Source of the DNA: Candidatus Peribacterales bacterium
GTDB taxonomy: Bacteria; Patescibacteriota; Gracilibacteria; Peribacterales; Peribacteraceae
Length of the DNA stretch: 16,641 nt
Assembly (NCBI GenBank): GCA_021731345.1
Contig: JAKFXO010000021.1
Coordinates: forward strand, 1 to 16,641
Direction of reading: 5' to 3'
The notes under the pieces were generated by a model. That model made no database searches. It saw only the letters and a program-made list of their open reading frames with translations, and was not told the origin of the DNA. Shown here in pieces: positions 7,037-14,321 of the stretch. The stretch's first letter is position 1. Each line of letters opens with the position of its first letter. The translations under genes and the position numbers were made by a program.

Positions 7037-7900
7037 TTATTCCGATGTTCGTAGTACGTATGACGCAAGTAAGCTTGCGGCACTCAGTAGTATTGCTGCA
7101 GGAATCATGACGAAAAATCCATACATATCTCCAAGTAGGAGTGGTTGCGCTACCATCGTGACGAGTACCAGTGCATTGAGCCACGGAGAAATAGTGATGT
7201 AACCGAAGTCGTCGGTAATGGCGTGGAAAATCATGTACGGCAGTGCTACGAATACAATAGCGTAGAGGGCAGGAAAGAGAGCCTCGCTGAGAGTGGCAGG
7301 AACTGTGAGTTGGCCAAATGGTACAAGGAGAAGACTCGTGAGAGCAGAGATCATAGTGATCATCGCAAAGAGTTGAATATATCGAGCTTGGATACGAGCG
7401 ACACTTTGGAAATGGCTTGTGAGTCGTGTGTAGATATTGAAGACAGCAACAATGGCAATAAGCAGAATCCAGTCACGCAGACTGAATGGTGCAGACGACG
7501 CGAGTGCGATACCTCCAAGACTCAGCCCAATCGCAGTGAGTACCATCGTCATCCATCGACGCTGTAGTAGGAGTGGAAGGATGATAATGACGGCATTGAT
7601 CCGCAGGAGCGTATTGTAGAAGAGAGGAGAGCCCTCAGAGAGGAAGGCGTACGTGAGCAAGTTCATGAGGAAGAGAGACACGCCTGCCATCCAGAGTGAG
7701 GGATGATGAAGTGGGATCCTTAAGAGTGATTTACCACGATGCGTCATCAGTAATACGAGTGAAGCGAAGCCAAAGACTACCCATGCTCGTACGAACGTCA
7801 GTTCGGATGGCGTTACGCCGCTCAACAGCGTCATCTTGGCGACAATTGGATCGAGCCCCCAGAGAAGCACAAGGATGACGATGGCCAGTAAATGACGGAT
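7037..7900 (-). other. EamA/DMT-like transporter domain at the C-terminus of the Rel-like protein
   Basis: Residues 629-910 of the 915-residue protein. The first half opens with LLAIVILVLLWGLDPIVAK and continues TPSELTFVRAW, a typical EamA opening. The second half opens at RDWILLIAIVAVFNIYTRL. About ten hydrophobic segments fit a full-length transporter rather than a remnant. No start codon with a ribosome site marks a separate gene: the frame runs straight through from the ACT-like region. Confidence 0.8.
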
Positions 7901-9784
7901 GCGCGGATGATGACGGATTTGCAATCGTGTCACATGCGCGGTGGCGAGATCTTGCTGAAACTCGTGGAGTGTTCGTCCATCCATGCGTACATTCAGACCA
8001 ACACGCGTGAGGCTGTGGTCGAGCCGATGATAGTGAATATCTTCAAGATGCTGTCCGTACGACCGATGAATAAGATTGATCCGATCCATGAGTTCTACCG
8101 AGTCCATATTCACCGTATATTTCACAGTCGATGTTTGAGACGACATAGCTTCATGTTTCGTTGGTTTTTCAAAAAACATGTGACAGACATCCACTGGCTC
8201 CAGTCGTCCATCTGCGATGGAAATATATATTTCTTCAAGCGAGTGATACCCGAGGGATTCGATACGCGTATGAAAAGCATGCATATCAAATTCTTCAATA
8301 AAGCCTTTCTTCCGTTCAGAGAGAGTCTCTTGAAGCATAACTTTTCCGATCTGTTGTTTTTGCGAATCCGATTTCTTCATGAGAGATTCGCGGATTTTCG
8401 CTGCTGCAAACCCTGTTTCTACTTGTCGTAGCCAATCCCTGGAGCAGGTCACCGTGTCGCCCAAGCGAATGTCGAGTGATGCAGCGTTGGTGAGTGGTGA
8501 CGAAAATGGAACATCGACGCCGTTCAATTTGATTGACGTCATTTTGAGCGCGCGATCATAAAAAAGGAAGAAAGCTCCGTCGAGCGCTGTCGCGTTTCTT
8601 GGTAGACGTACAGTGGAGTCATCCGGACCGTGAATGATGATGGATTCACCCAAAATGTCACTTTTGAGGTTTTCCCAGAAGTCATCACTGCTGCCTGCAG
8701 TATCGTTTGTAAGCGATGTGAGGCGCTTGCTCCATGGCAAAATATCCGAGATTTCCGTCGTTCCCGTGAAACACACGGTTGTCACTCCTTGCCGTGCGTA
8801 CTGGTGCATGTCCTTCGTTCGGATTTTGCAACGAACGCGCGTACCGTCGTGAGCGATGATGGTGGTGTGGAGACCTTGGTAGCCGTTGAGCTGCGGCTCG
8901 TTGATGAAATCCTGGAATGACGATACCTCGCGCTTCCAAAGCTGATGTAGGGCGCCGAGCGTGCGATAACACGCGTCCGTGTCTTCGCAGATGAATGCGA
9001 TCGTAAGGAATGACACGCCGGTTGCTACAGATCCCCCGACATGGAGCTGGTCTTTCATTTGATCCCATGTCTTTGGTTCGAAGTGCAGATCGATCTTTGA
9101 TCCGAGGATGCGGTCATGAGTGCGCAAATTGGTGCGAATCAGATCCATGAAAACCATGCCACGCTGTTCATTATTGTTGCGCAGCTCCAAGAGTGCCGAG
9201 TGTATTTCAGGCTCTAGAACAGCAAGACAGAGCGATTCCAGCTCATCGCGCATATCTTGCATGCAGAGCTTATCTGCGATTTTGACGAAGACTTCATACG
9301 TTTCTTTCGCAAGAAGTTTCTGACGCTCTGGCGGCAGGAATTCCACAGTTTGCATATTGTGAAGTCTGTCGACAAGCTTGATGACCATGATGCGAACGTC
9401 TTCCTGCATCAGCGTAAAAATCTTTCGTAGAGTTTCGATCTGCTCATCAAGCTTTGGACTCATGGAGACGTCCTTCGAACTGAGTTTTGTCACGCCATCA
9501 ATGAGGGATGCCACCGATCCGTCAAAATCACGATCAATCTCTGCGAGAGTGAGAGTCGTATCTTCCACTGTGTCATGAAGCAGCGCCGCGATGATGGTGT
9601 CCGGATCAGCCTTGAGATTGAGCAGCATGTGCGCAACCGCCACAGGATGGTTGAAATATGGTTCGCCCGAACGACGCTTCTGACCTTCGTGCATCTTTTT
9701 TCCAAGCTCAAAAGCTTGTCCAATTCTCGTAATATCACGAGCGGGAAGATGCCGAATGTGGGAGCGAAGTTCTTGCCACCGCAT
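7037..9784 (-). CDS. Rel/SpoT-like (p)ppGpp hydrolase fused to an EamA/DMT membrane domain
   Basis: One uninterrupted 915-codon frame. Residues 1-200 are the HD hydrolase of RelA/SpoT proteins, with the metal and catalytic set present: R38, H46, H70-D71, E74-D75, D139 and N143 (VDRLHNM). Residues about 205-335 match the synthetase fold (NGYQGLHTT 300-308, IRTKDMHQ 321-328). However, the catalytic Asp and Glu align with S258 and R318, so synthesis is probably lost. A TGS-like domain (about 379-448) ends in SRDWL, followed by the usual helical region. An ACT-like segment lies at about 551-625. Residues 629-910 are about ten membrane helices of the EamA/drug-metabolite-transporter type, in two five-helix halves. 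I predict a membrane-tethered (p)ppGpp hydrolase. There is no Shine-Dalgarno. It lies 42 nt behind the Nudix gene on the same strand. Confidence 0.9.
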   Translation of the reverse strand: MRWQELRSHIRHLPARDITRIGQAFELGKKMHEGQKRRSGEPYFNHPVAVAHMLLNLKADPDTIIAALLHDTVEDTTLTLAEIDRDFDGSVASLIDGVTKLSSKDVSMSPKLDEQIETLRKIFTLMQEDVRIMVIKLVDRLHNMQTVEFLPPERQKLLAKETYEVFVKIADKLCMQDMRDELESLCLAVLEPEIHSALLELRNNNEQRGMVFMDLIRTNLRTHDRILGSKIDLHFEPKTWDQMKDQLHVGGSVATGVSFLTIAFICEDTDACYRTLGALHQLWKREVSSFQDFINEPQLNGYQGLHTTIIAHDGTRVRCKIRTKDMHQYARQGVTTVCFTGTTEISDILPWSKRLTSLTNDTAGSSDDFWENLKSDILGESIIIHGPDDSTVRLPRNATALDGAFFLFYDRALKMTSIKLNGVDVPFSSPLTNAASLDIRLGDTVTCSRDWLRQVETGFAAAKIRESLMKKSDSQKQQIGKVMLQETLSERKKGFIEEFDMHAFHTRIESLGYHSLEEIYISIADGRLEPVDVCHMFFEKPTKHEAMSSQTSTVKYTVNMDSVELMDRINLIHRSYGQHLEDIHYHRLDHSLTRVGLNVRMDGRTLHEFQQDLATAHVTRLQIRHHPRIRHLLAIVILVLLWGLDPIVAKMTLLSGVTPSELTFVRAWVVFGFASLVLLMTHRGKSLLRIPLHHPSLWMAGVSLFLMNLLTYAFLSEGSPLFYNTLLRINAVIIILPLLLQRRWMTMVLTAIGLSLGGIALASSAPFSLRDWILLIAIVAVFNIYTRLTSHFQSVARIQARYIQLFAMITMISALTSLLLVPFGQLTVPATLSEALFPALYAIVFVALPYMIFHAITDDFGYITISPWLNALVLVTMVAQPLLLGDMYGFFVMIPAAILLSAASLLASYVLRTSE

Positions 9785-9801
9785 ACAGAATGTACAGTCT
9801 A

Positions 9802-9822
9802 CCCTTCTGGCTTACAGAAGGG
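9802..9822 (-). other. Hairpin between the Nudix and Rel-like genes
   Basis: CCCTTCTG (9802-9809) and CAGAAGGG (9815-9822) form a perfect 8-bp stem with a 5-nt loop. On the - strand it lies 4 nt after the Nudix stop codon and 17 nt before the Rel-like ATG. No T-run follows, so it may be a weak or factor-dependent terminator, an RNA-stability element or a translational control hairpin. Confidence 0.55.
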
Positions 9823-9826
9823 AAGA

Positions 9827-10306
9827 TCACCCTAATAGGGTCCGTATGTAGGCTTTCACATTCGAGAAGATCTCCGTGCCTGAATCCAGGGCCTCTACCT
9901 CCTGCAAGTTAAACCACCGCATGCGGTCGGATTCTTCCTCGGCAATGCGCACTGCCTGTGTTTCATCCAGCGGTTTTGCAACGAACAAAAAGTCCATGTG
10001 CTGATGTGCTTCTTCACCGCGTTCGGGTGATGCAGGTATTTCTTCCAGAAGCATCGCGATGGGTTTTATGAGCATCTGACCTTCTTGTTTGTTCTCGGTA
10101 AAAAGATCCTCAGTGGGGTCACCGATGATGTCGACATCGAGGTTCGTCTCTTCCTTGCATTCACGCTTCGCAGCGGCTTCCGGAGTTTCGTTCGGATCAA
10201 TGTGGCCGCCGGGTGGCATCCAACGCTGTAGACGTTTGTGCCATAGAAGTAGCGTGCGTTTCTTGGAGTCGATGATGAAGGCGGTAGCGGTGAAGTGGCG
10301 AATCAT
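9827..10306 (-). CDS. Nudix hydrolase
   Basis: This is a cytoplasmic hydrolase of nucleoside diphosphates linked to another moiety; the exact substrate cannot be read. Counting from ATG 10306 (159 residues), the Nudix box spans 34-56: G34, E40, R48-E49, E52-E53. It departs from consensus where Gly of EExG is Asn (EETNL). The protein opens MIRHFTATAFIID, which matches where this family normally begins. In-frame ATGs at 10327 and 10354 and a longer frame to 10438 also exist. A strong AGGAGG on the - strand lies 15 nt before ATG 10354, rather far, so that start (175 residues) remains possible. A GATACT box at 10320-10325 would suit ATG 10306 with a short leader. The Rel-like gene follows on the same strand, which suits a shared nucleotide clean-up role. 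Confidence 0.88.
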   Translation of the reverse strand: MIRHFTATAFIIDSKKRTLLLWHKRLQRWMPPGGHIDPNETPEAAAKRECKEETNLDVDIIGDPTEDLFTENKQEGQMLIKPIAMLLEEIPASPERGEEAHQHMDFLFVAKPLDETQAVRIAEEESDRMRWFNLQEVEALDSGTEIFSNVKAYIRTLLG

Positions 10307-10381
10307 GGATTGGGCAATCAGTATCATGACAGAAACATTCTGGTGTATCGTCATTGTAGTTGTCTTTTCCCTCCTCTCGCT

Positions 10382-10936
10382 ATGGTTCTCATCAATGATA
10401 ACTCCAAAGTTCTGGATATCGGTGACCCTATGCCGCATTTCACCTTGCCGGCTACAGATGGCCTCTCGGTCGACTCAAGCATCATTCGGGATCCTGCACT
10501 GGTGATCGTTTTTACGTGTAATCACTGTCCGTACGCACAGGCGGTTGAACAAAGGCTCATTGATCTCGCGAAGGATTTTGATCAGGAAGGAGCGCAGTTT
10601 GTCCTCATTAACAGCAATGACGCTGATAAATACCCAGATGATTCTTTTGCTTGCATGAAGGCACGTCATGATGAGAAGAGCTTCCCGTTTCCGTATTGCT
10701 TCGATGAAACGCAGCAGGTCGCAAAAGCATTTGGTGCACTGTGCACGCCGCATTGCTTTGTGTTCGATTCCGCTCGCAAGCTCAAATATATGGGCAGAGT
10801 GGATGATAATTGGAAAGAGCCTGAAAAAGTCACAGAGCACAATCTCCGTGATGCCATTGCAGCCGTCCTCAAAGGACAGGAACCTCCGGTTCACCGCATG
10901 AATGCGATCGGATGCAGCATCAAATGGAAGAATTAA
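10382..10936 (+). CDS. Thioredoxin-fold redox protein of the PRX_like1 (AhpC/TSA) group
   Basis: This is a 184-residue cytoplasmic thiol-redox protein; its electron donor and target are unknown. It has the group's landmarks: FTCNHCPYAQAVEQRL (C46-x-x-C49), INSNDADKYPDDS, FPFPYCFDETQQVAKAFG, the cis-proline segment CTPHCFVFD (P123), GRVDDNW and the typical C-terminal GCSIKWK. Length and landmarks are complete. ATG 10382 is chosen because MVLINDNSKVLDIGDPMPHF is where the family begins; the frame extends to 10295 but that part is antisense to the Nudix gene. There is no Shine-Dalgarno: a pyrimidine run TTTCCCTCCTCT ends 4 nt before the ATG. The 3' end overlaps the convergent metallophosphoesterase by 17 bp. 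Confidence 0.9.
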   Translation: MVLINDNSKVLDIGDPMPHFTLPATDGLSVDSSIIRDPALVIVFTCNHCPYAQAVEQRLIDLAKDFDQEGAQFVLINSNDADKYPDDSFACMKARHDEKSFPFPYCFDETQQVAKAFGALCTPHCFVFDSARKLKYMGRVDDNWKEPEKVTEHNLRDAIAAVLKGQEPPVHRMNAIGCSIKWKN

Positions 10937-11918
10937 TCGGGATCGTTTGAATGATCATGATCTCAGGCGGCGCAAAAAGACGTGCTCTAGGGCCAGATTC
11001 GCCCACACCTCGGGTAATAGCGAGCATTGCTCCGCCATCAAGCCGAAAGATTCCTTGGTCAAATTTTCTCCCGATCCTTGTTGGCAGTGCTGAGACGGGA
11101 CCATGCCACGGAAGCCTGATTTGGCCGCCATGCGTGTGTCCGGCGATGATGAGTGTTGCAAGCCGAGACATCGGGTCGAGGATGACATCAGGATTGTGGG
11201 ACATGAGAATAACCGGTGAGCCGGTTCCTGCATTTTGAAGAGTAGTGACGATGTCAGCCTGACCTGAGAGTGCATCTTCAATACCGGCGATGCGGAGAAG
11301 CTCATCTCCGATACGGAGTTCCGACTGCGCATTTTCAAGAACGATGAGCCCGTAGCTTTTGAGTGTTTCGACAATGAGGTCACTCTTATCTGTCGGACGA
11401 CGTTGCTCCGGTGAGAACAGCCGATAAATGCCATGGTCATGATTTCCCATGACGACAAACGTGCCGAGTGCAGGTCGCAAATTCTTCAGTGGCTCCAGCG
11501 CAACGATAGCTTCTGGGGTGACTTCATCTGACAGAACAAGATCTCCCGCAATGAGGACGATGTCGGGCATCTCACGATTGATGCGAGCAACAACGCGTTT
11601 GATGTAACCGGCTCCTTTGTACGGTCCTACGTGCAGATCTGAGATCACAGTGATTTTCAGTGACTCATGGAGTGGAAACGCGAGGTTTACCTCAGTGACC
11701 GTGATGAGTTGCGGTTCGATGAAAGATCCGTATGCGATGAGCATGAAAAAAAATGTCGATACCGTTCCAGTCGCAATGACGCCAATTCGCATCCAGAGCG
11801 TTCGTACACGCTGTCTCTGGAGCTCATGACGCGCAGCGATCATGACTCCCAGTGAGCCTGACAGCATAATGAGAATGGCGATGTCCCACGGGAATGTCAG
11901 TGTATTGGCGAGCGTCAT
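10920..11918 (-). CDS. Membrane-anchored calcineurin-like metallophosphoesterase (YkuE/YaeI type)
   Basis: A 332-residue phosphoesterase with two N-terminal membrane helices (about 12-30 and 43-63). The catalytic domain from about residue 85 carries the full set of dimetal motifs: SDLHVG (D94, H96), GDLV (D126), GNHDHG (N159, H160), SHNPD (H241) and GHTHGGQ (H261, H263). Relatives act on membrane-linked phosphodiesters or pyrophosphates such as UDP-diacylglucosamine, but the substrate here is not evident. ATG 11918 has no Shine-Dalgarno. A CATACT box lies 9 nt upstream, suggesting a very short leader. The terminator of the gene upstream on this strand (11950-11973) separates the two units. 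The gene ends in TGA and overlaps the convergent redox gene by 17 bp. Confidence 0.9.
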   Translation of the reverse strand: MTLANTLTFPWDIAILIMLSGSLGVMIAARHELQRQRVRTLWMRIGVIATGTVSTFFFMLIAYGSFIEPQLITVTEVNLAFPLHESLKITVISDLHVGPYKGAGYIKRVVARINREMPDIVLIAGDLVLSDEVTPEAIVALEPLKNLRPALGTFVVMGNHDHGIYRLFSPEQRRPTDKSDLIVETLKSYGLIVLENAQSELRIGDELLRIAGIEDALSGQADIVTTLQNAGTGSPVILMSHNPDVILDPMSRLATLIIAGHTHGGQIRLPWHGPVSALPTRIGRKFDQGIFRLDGGAMLAITRGVGESGPRARLFAPPEIMIIQTIPINSSI

Positions 11919-11949
11919 GCGACAAGCAGTATGAAGGAAGTCGGCACAG

Positions 11950-11973
11950 AAAAAAACCGGGGTGGACCCCGGT
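11950..11973 (-). terminator. Intrinsic terminator of the secreted protein gene
   Basis: Read on the - strand, ACCGGGGT-CC-ACCCCGGT is followed by a run of T (A-run 11950-11956 on the + strand). It lies 23 nt after the stop codon of the gene at 11996-13051. A T-rich stretch (cttcttctttttt) on the other side might let it work in the + direction too, but no + gene ends here. Confidence 0.9.
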
Positions 11974-11995
11974 CTTCTTCTTTTTTAAAGCGATA

Positions 11996-13051
11996 TTAGC
12001 GAGTGTAACGCGTCGGGGTCTTGGTGACCGGACATGTTCCATCCCTCTGCATGGCAAGAAGCTTCATCGCGTCCATCGACGGATCATCGCATGATGCGAG
12101 CGTGTCGTTGTCGATGCTGTCAAAAGACGAGGTTGGTTCGATCGTGATGATGTCATCAGTCGGCTCCATCATCTCAGGCTCCATCATGTCCGAACTCGAC
12201 TCGTCGAGATATGTAGGCATTTCACCCATGAGCATTGCACCGACCTCATCAAAACTCATTGCTCCTGCTGGAGCCTTGAGATTCAGGGCTGCAGCTGGCT
12301 TTTCAGTACCAGTGAGCGTGAAAGAAGACTCTTTTCCTTTCGTGCTCATGGAGTACGAACTTCCGAGGAAGGCGTCCTTGGAGTTTGTCTTTACTGTCAT
12401 ATCGAAGTGCATACCTTCTGCAAGAGCGCGCCATGGGAAGAAGTCGTCTGATACCGAACTGGTATCCTGAAGAGCTTCGCGAATGGAGAGCGCAAGCTGA
12501 GCTGCTGCGTCAGACTTCAGTGTGAGCGTGTAGGTTGTGCCGCCATTATTCTCGGTCTTCGTGACCATGTTAAATGTCTCATCTGCTTCCATCACGTCAG
12601 TCTCCGACAAAGAGAATGCTGGATTCTCAACGACTTCAAGAGCTGATGCATCGAAAGGGGTCTTAAGCCATTTGTGCTGTACGAAGTCAGTTGAAAGAGT
12701 GGCGAAATCGCTCTTCATTGATCCGTCGATGCTCGCAACTTTGACGTAGAGCATGCCACCAATCACCATCATTTCACCTTTGGCACGAACTTTAAAATCG
12801 CCAGAAACAACGTCGACAGTGGTCTTCGCCCAGATCTGCATATCCATAGAATCAGTTCCCTGAAGCGTTCCATTGGACCAGACGCTGACATACGTGTCAC
12901 CCTGAGCTTCTGCGTGAGCAGCAATGGAGAAACTACGCGGAGCACCGCTCTGGATAGCGGACATGAGCGCCGAAGGCGACATGTACGCAGCAGAAGCAGC
13001 AAGCGGAGAAAGTAGGTAGAGCGCGGAAAGCGCGATGGACAAACGTCGCAT
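11996..13051 (-). CDS. Secreted protein with signal peptide, unknown function
   Basis: A 351-residue precursor. Residues 1-22 are a signal peptide (MRRLSIALSALYLLSPLAASAA) with an ASA-type cleavage site and no lipobox cysteine, so the product is exported. The mature part alternates short polar and hydrophobic strands (MQIWAKTTVDVV, MMVIGGMLYVKVASID, TTYTLTLKSD, MHFDMTVKT). This resembles beta-rich LppX/LolA-like or DUF6612-like envelope proteins, though I cannot assign a family. After about residue 265 comes a Met- and acid-rich linker with a repeated MMEP (289-297). The tail has only two cysteines (C321, C340), which could form a disulfide. ATG 13051 has no Shine-Dalgarno; TTTCCCTCCTCT precedes it by 6 nt. 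It is divergent from the Cys-rich surface protein gene. Confidence 0.85.
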   Translation of the reverse strand: MRRLSIALSALYLLSPLAASAAYMSPSALMSAIQSGAPRSFSIAAHAEAQGDTYVSVWSNGTLQGTDSMDMQIWAKTTVDVVSGDFKVRAKGEMMVIGGMLYVKVASIDGSMKSDFATLSTDFVQHKWLKTPFDASALEVVENPAFSLSETDVMEADETFNMVTKTENNGGTTYTLTLKSDAAAQLALSIREALQDTSSVSDDFFPWRALAEGMHFDMTVKTNSKDAFLGSSYSMSTKGKESSFTLTGTEKPAAALNLKAPAGAMSFDEVGAMLMGEMPTYLDESSSDMMEPEMMEPTDDIITIEPTSSFDSIDNDTLASCDDPSMDAMKLLAMQRDGTCPVTKTPTRYTR

Positions 13052-13099
13052 GGGGAAAGAGGAGGGAAAGTGAGCTTACGCTATCACATTCCTTTTCTC

Positions 13100-13136
13100 T
13101 GGCAAATTGGAGTGGATATCCCCCTAGCATTTGCCA
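13100..13136. promoter_or_regulatory. Nested inverted repeat between divergent surface-protein genes
   Basis: TGGCAAAT (13100-13107) and ATTTGCCA (13129-13136) form an 8-bp inverted repeat. At its centre lies the perfect palindrome GGATATCC (13114-13121), so both symmetries share almost the same midpoint. It sits in the 189-bp gap between the two divergent surface-protein genes and could be an operator for one or both. No convincing promoter hexamers were found beside it. Confidence 0.4.
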
Positions 13137-13240
13137 TTTTTCTGTGAGGTGGTTTCTCTGGACAGATTATTTCTGTAGTGCCGAATTTGTAGAACAAGGA
13201 CGTAAAACTCCGTACAGTAGAGGGAGTTCCCAACTCACAC

Positions 13241-14260
13241 ATGCTCCATAAAGCTCCAAAAATTCTTGCTGCAGCATCCGGCATTTTTGTCGTTGGTGTT
13301 CTGATGTACACCGTAAATAACCGCTTCGGAAGCAGTTCGCTTCGAGGCGCGGCTCCACCAACGACGTCTTGTACAACATGGTTTTATCTTGATAATCCTC
13401 AAAATGGAGGATTGCCAACTCCTACGACCGGTGTCGATGACGGTAGCACCACGACGACAGCAGCAGGCATGTGTGGCAAAAAGACGAGGACCATCAAAAA
13501 GAAATTCGCTCCTGTGAAAGCAGATGGAAGCGCCAGGAAAGTATGCCAGTGCGGCTCGAATGCCAACACGATAAAAACAGCTCTCAAAAATGCAGTGAAA
13601 GCAGGTATGGATGCCGAGTGTATTGCTTCCAATGGTCCGATGTGTGATGCGACATGCACAAAATCCGGCGACGCAGTGGTGAAGAATAAGGTTGGCCCAA
13701 CGTATACGGGTGAATCTATCGATGGTGGACAGAGACTTTGTCCAGGAATGATCTGTTACTGCCTCACATCATGGAAATGGTCATGCGACATCGAACAGGG
13801 ATGCGCAGCACCGAGTAGCAGCTCCTCCTCTTCCGCTCCTCAGGTGTGTTGTAAGGTCGGCACCGCCGCTCCTACATGCCAGGCAACTTGTGCCGGAACA
13901 ACCATACCTACCACCCCTGCTGGTTCCGCGTGCACGCCAACGAGTTGCGTGAACTCTTCGTCATCCTCCTCTTCCACACCTAAGGTGTGTTGTAAGGTCG
14001 GCACTGCCGCTCCTACGTGTCAGACAACCTGCGCTGGTACAACGATATCTACGACTCCCGCAGGTTCCGCGTGCACGGCAACAAGCTGTGTAAATCCTCC
14101 ATCTTCGCCTCCCTCCTCCCCTCCGTCTTCAGCATCCCGATGCACCGGATCAACGCCAGTGGGAGCTACCTGTAATAATAGTGATAAGCCCTGTGATGGA
14201 AGCAGAGGAGATTGTTATTGCAACAAAGCCCCCCTAGAAGTGACTGGTAGATGTCAGTAG
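13241..14260 (+). CDS. Cys-rich, Ser-linker surface protein with tandem repeat
   Basis: A 339-residue protein starting with a basic end and one hydrophobic segment (about residues 8-24, ILAAASGIFVVGVLMYT). This is either a signal anchor or an uncleaved export signal, and the rest should be extracellular. Residues 44-188 form a Cys-containing domain (CQCGSN, CYCLTSWKWSC). Then come two near-identical 37-residue Cys-rich repeats (202-238 and 249-285), each with six Cys starting VCCKVGTAAPTCQ. Ser-rich linkers separate them (191-198, 239-245), followed by a Pro/Ser linker (286-299) and a last Cys-rich module ending CYCNKAPLEVTGRC. The pattern suggests small disulfide-bonded domains on a flexible stalk. 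Homology is unknown to me. ATG 13241 lacks a clear Shine-Dalgarno. A terminator follows 20 nt after the stop. Confidence 0.82.
   Translation: MLHKAPKILAAASGIFVVGVLMYTVNNRFGSSSLRGAAPPTTSCTTWFYLDNPQNGGLPTPTTGVDDGSTTTTAAGMCGKKTRTIKKKFAPVKADGSARKVCQCGSNANTIKTALKNAVKAGMDAECIASNGPMCDATCTKSGDAVVKNKVGPTYTGESIDGGQRLCPGMICYCLTSWKWSCDIEQGCAAPSSSSSSSAPQVCCKVGTAAPTCQATCAGTTIPTTPAGSACTPTSCVNSSSSSSSTPKVCCKVGTAAPTCQTTCAGTTISTTPAGSACTATSCVNPPSSPPSSPPSSASRCTGSTPVGATCNNSDKPCDGSRGDCYCNKAPLEVTGRCQ
13844..14095 (+). repeat. Tandem 141-bp repeat unit encoding a Cys-rich module
   Basis: Copies start at 13844 and 13985, a period of 141 bp (47 codons). Within each the 37-residue module is almost identical in protein and clearly similar in DNA (shared GTGTGTTGTAAGGTCGGCAC). 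The Ser linker differs slightly. Most changes look synonymous, pointing to an internal duplication held by selection on the protein. Confidence 0.85.
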
Positions 14261-14273
14261 CGTGTATTCCATC

Positions 14274-14302
14274 AAAAAACCCGCCGAGTGGCGGGTTTTT
14301 TT
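14274..14302. terminator. Bidirectional terminator between the surface protein gene and uvrA
   Basis: Six A (14274-14279), CCCGCC (14280-14285), loop GAGT, GGCGGG (14290-14295), seven T (14296-14302). Both directions read a G-C stem followed by T, so it serves the convergent genes on either side. Confidence 0.9.
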
Positions 14303-14321
14303 ATATCCAATATCTGACTTC

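Noticed and set aside
7037..7900. Separate transporter gene downstream of rel
   Set aside because: The frame is continuous from the Rel-like part, and no start codon with a ribosome site or promoter is seen at the junction.
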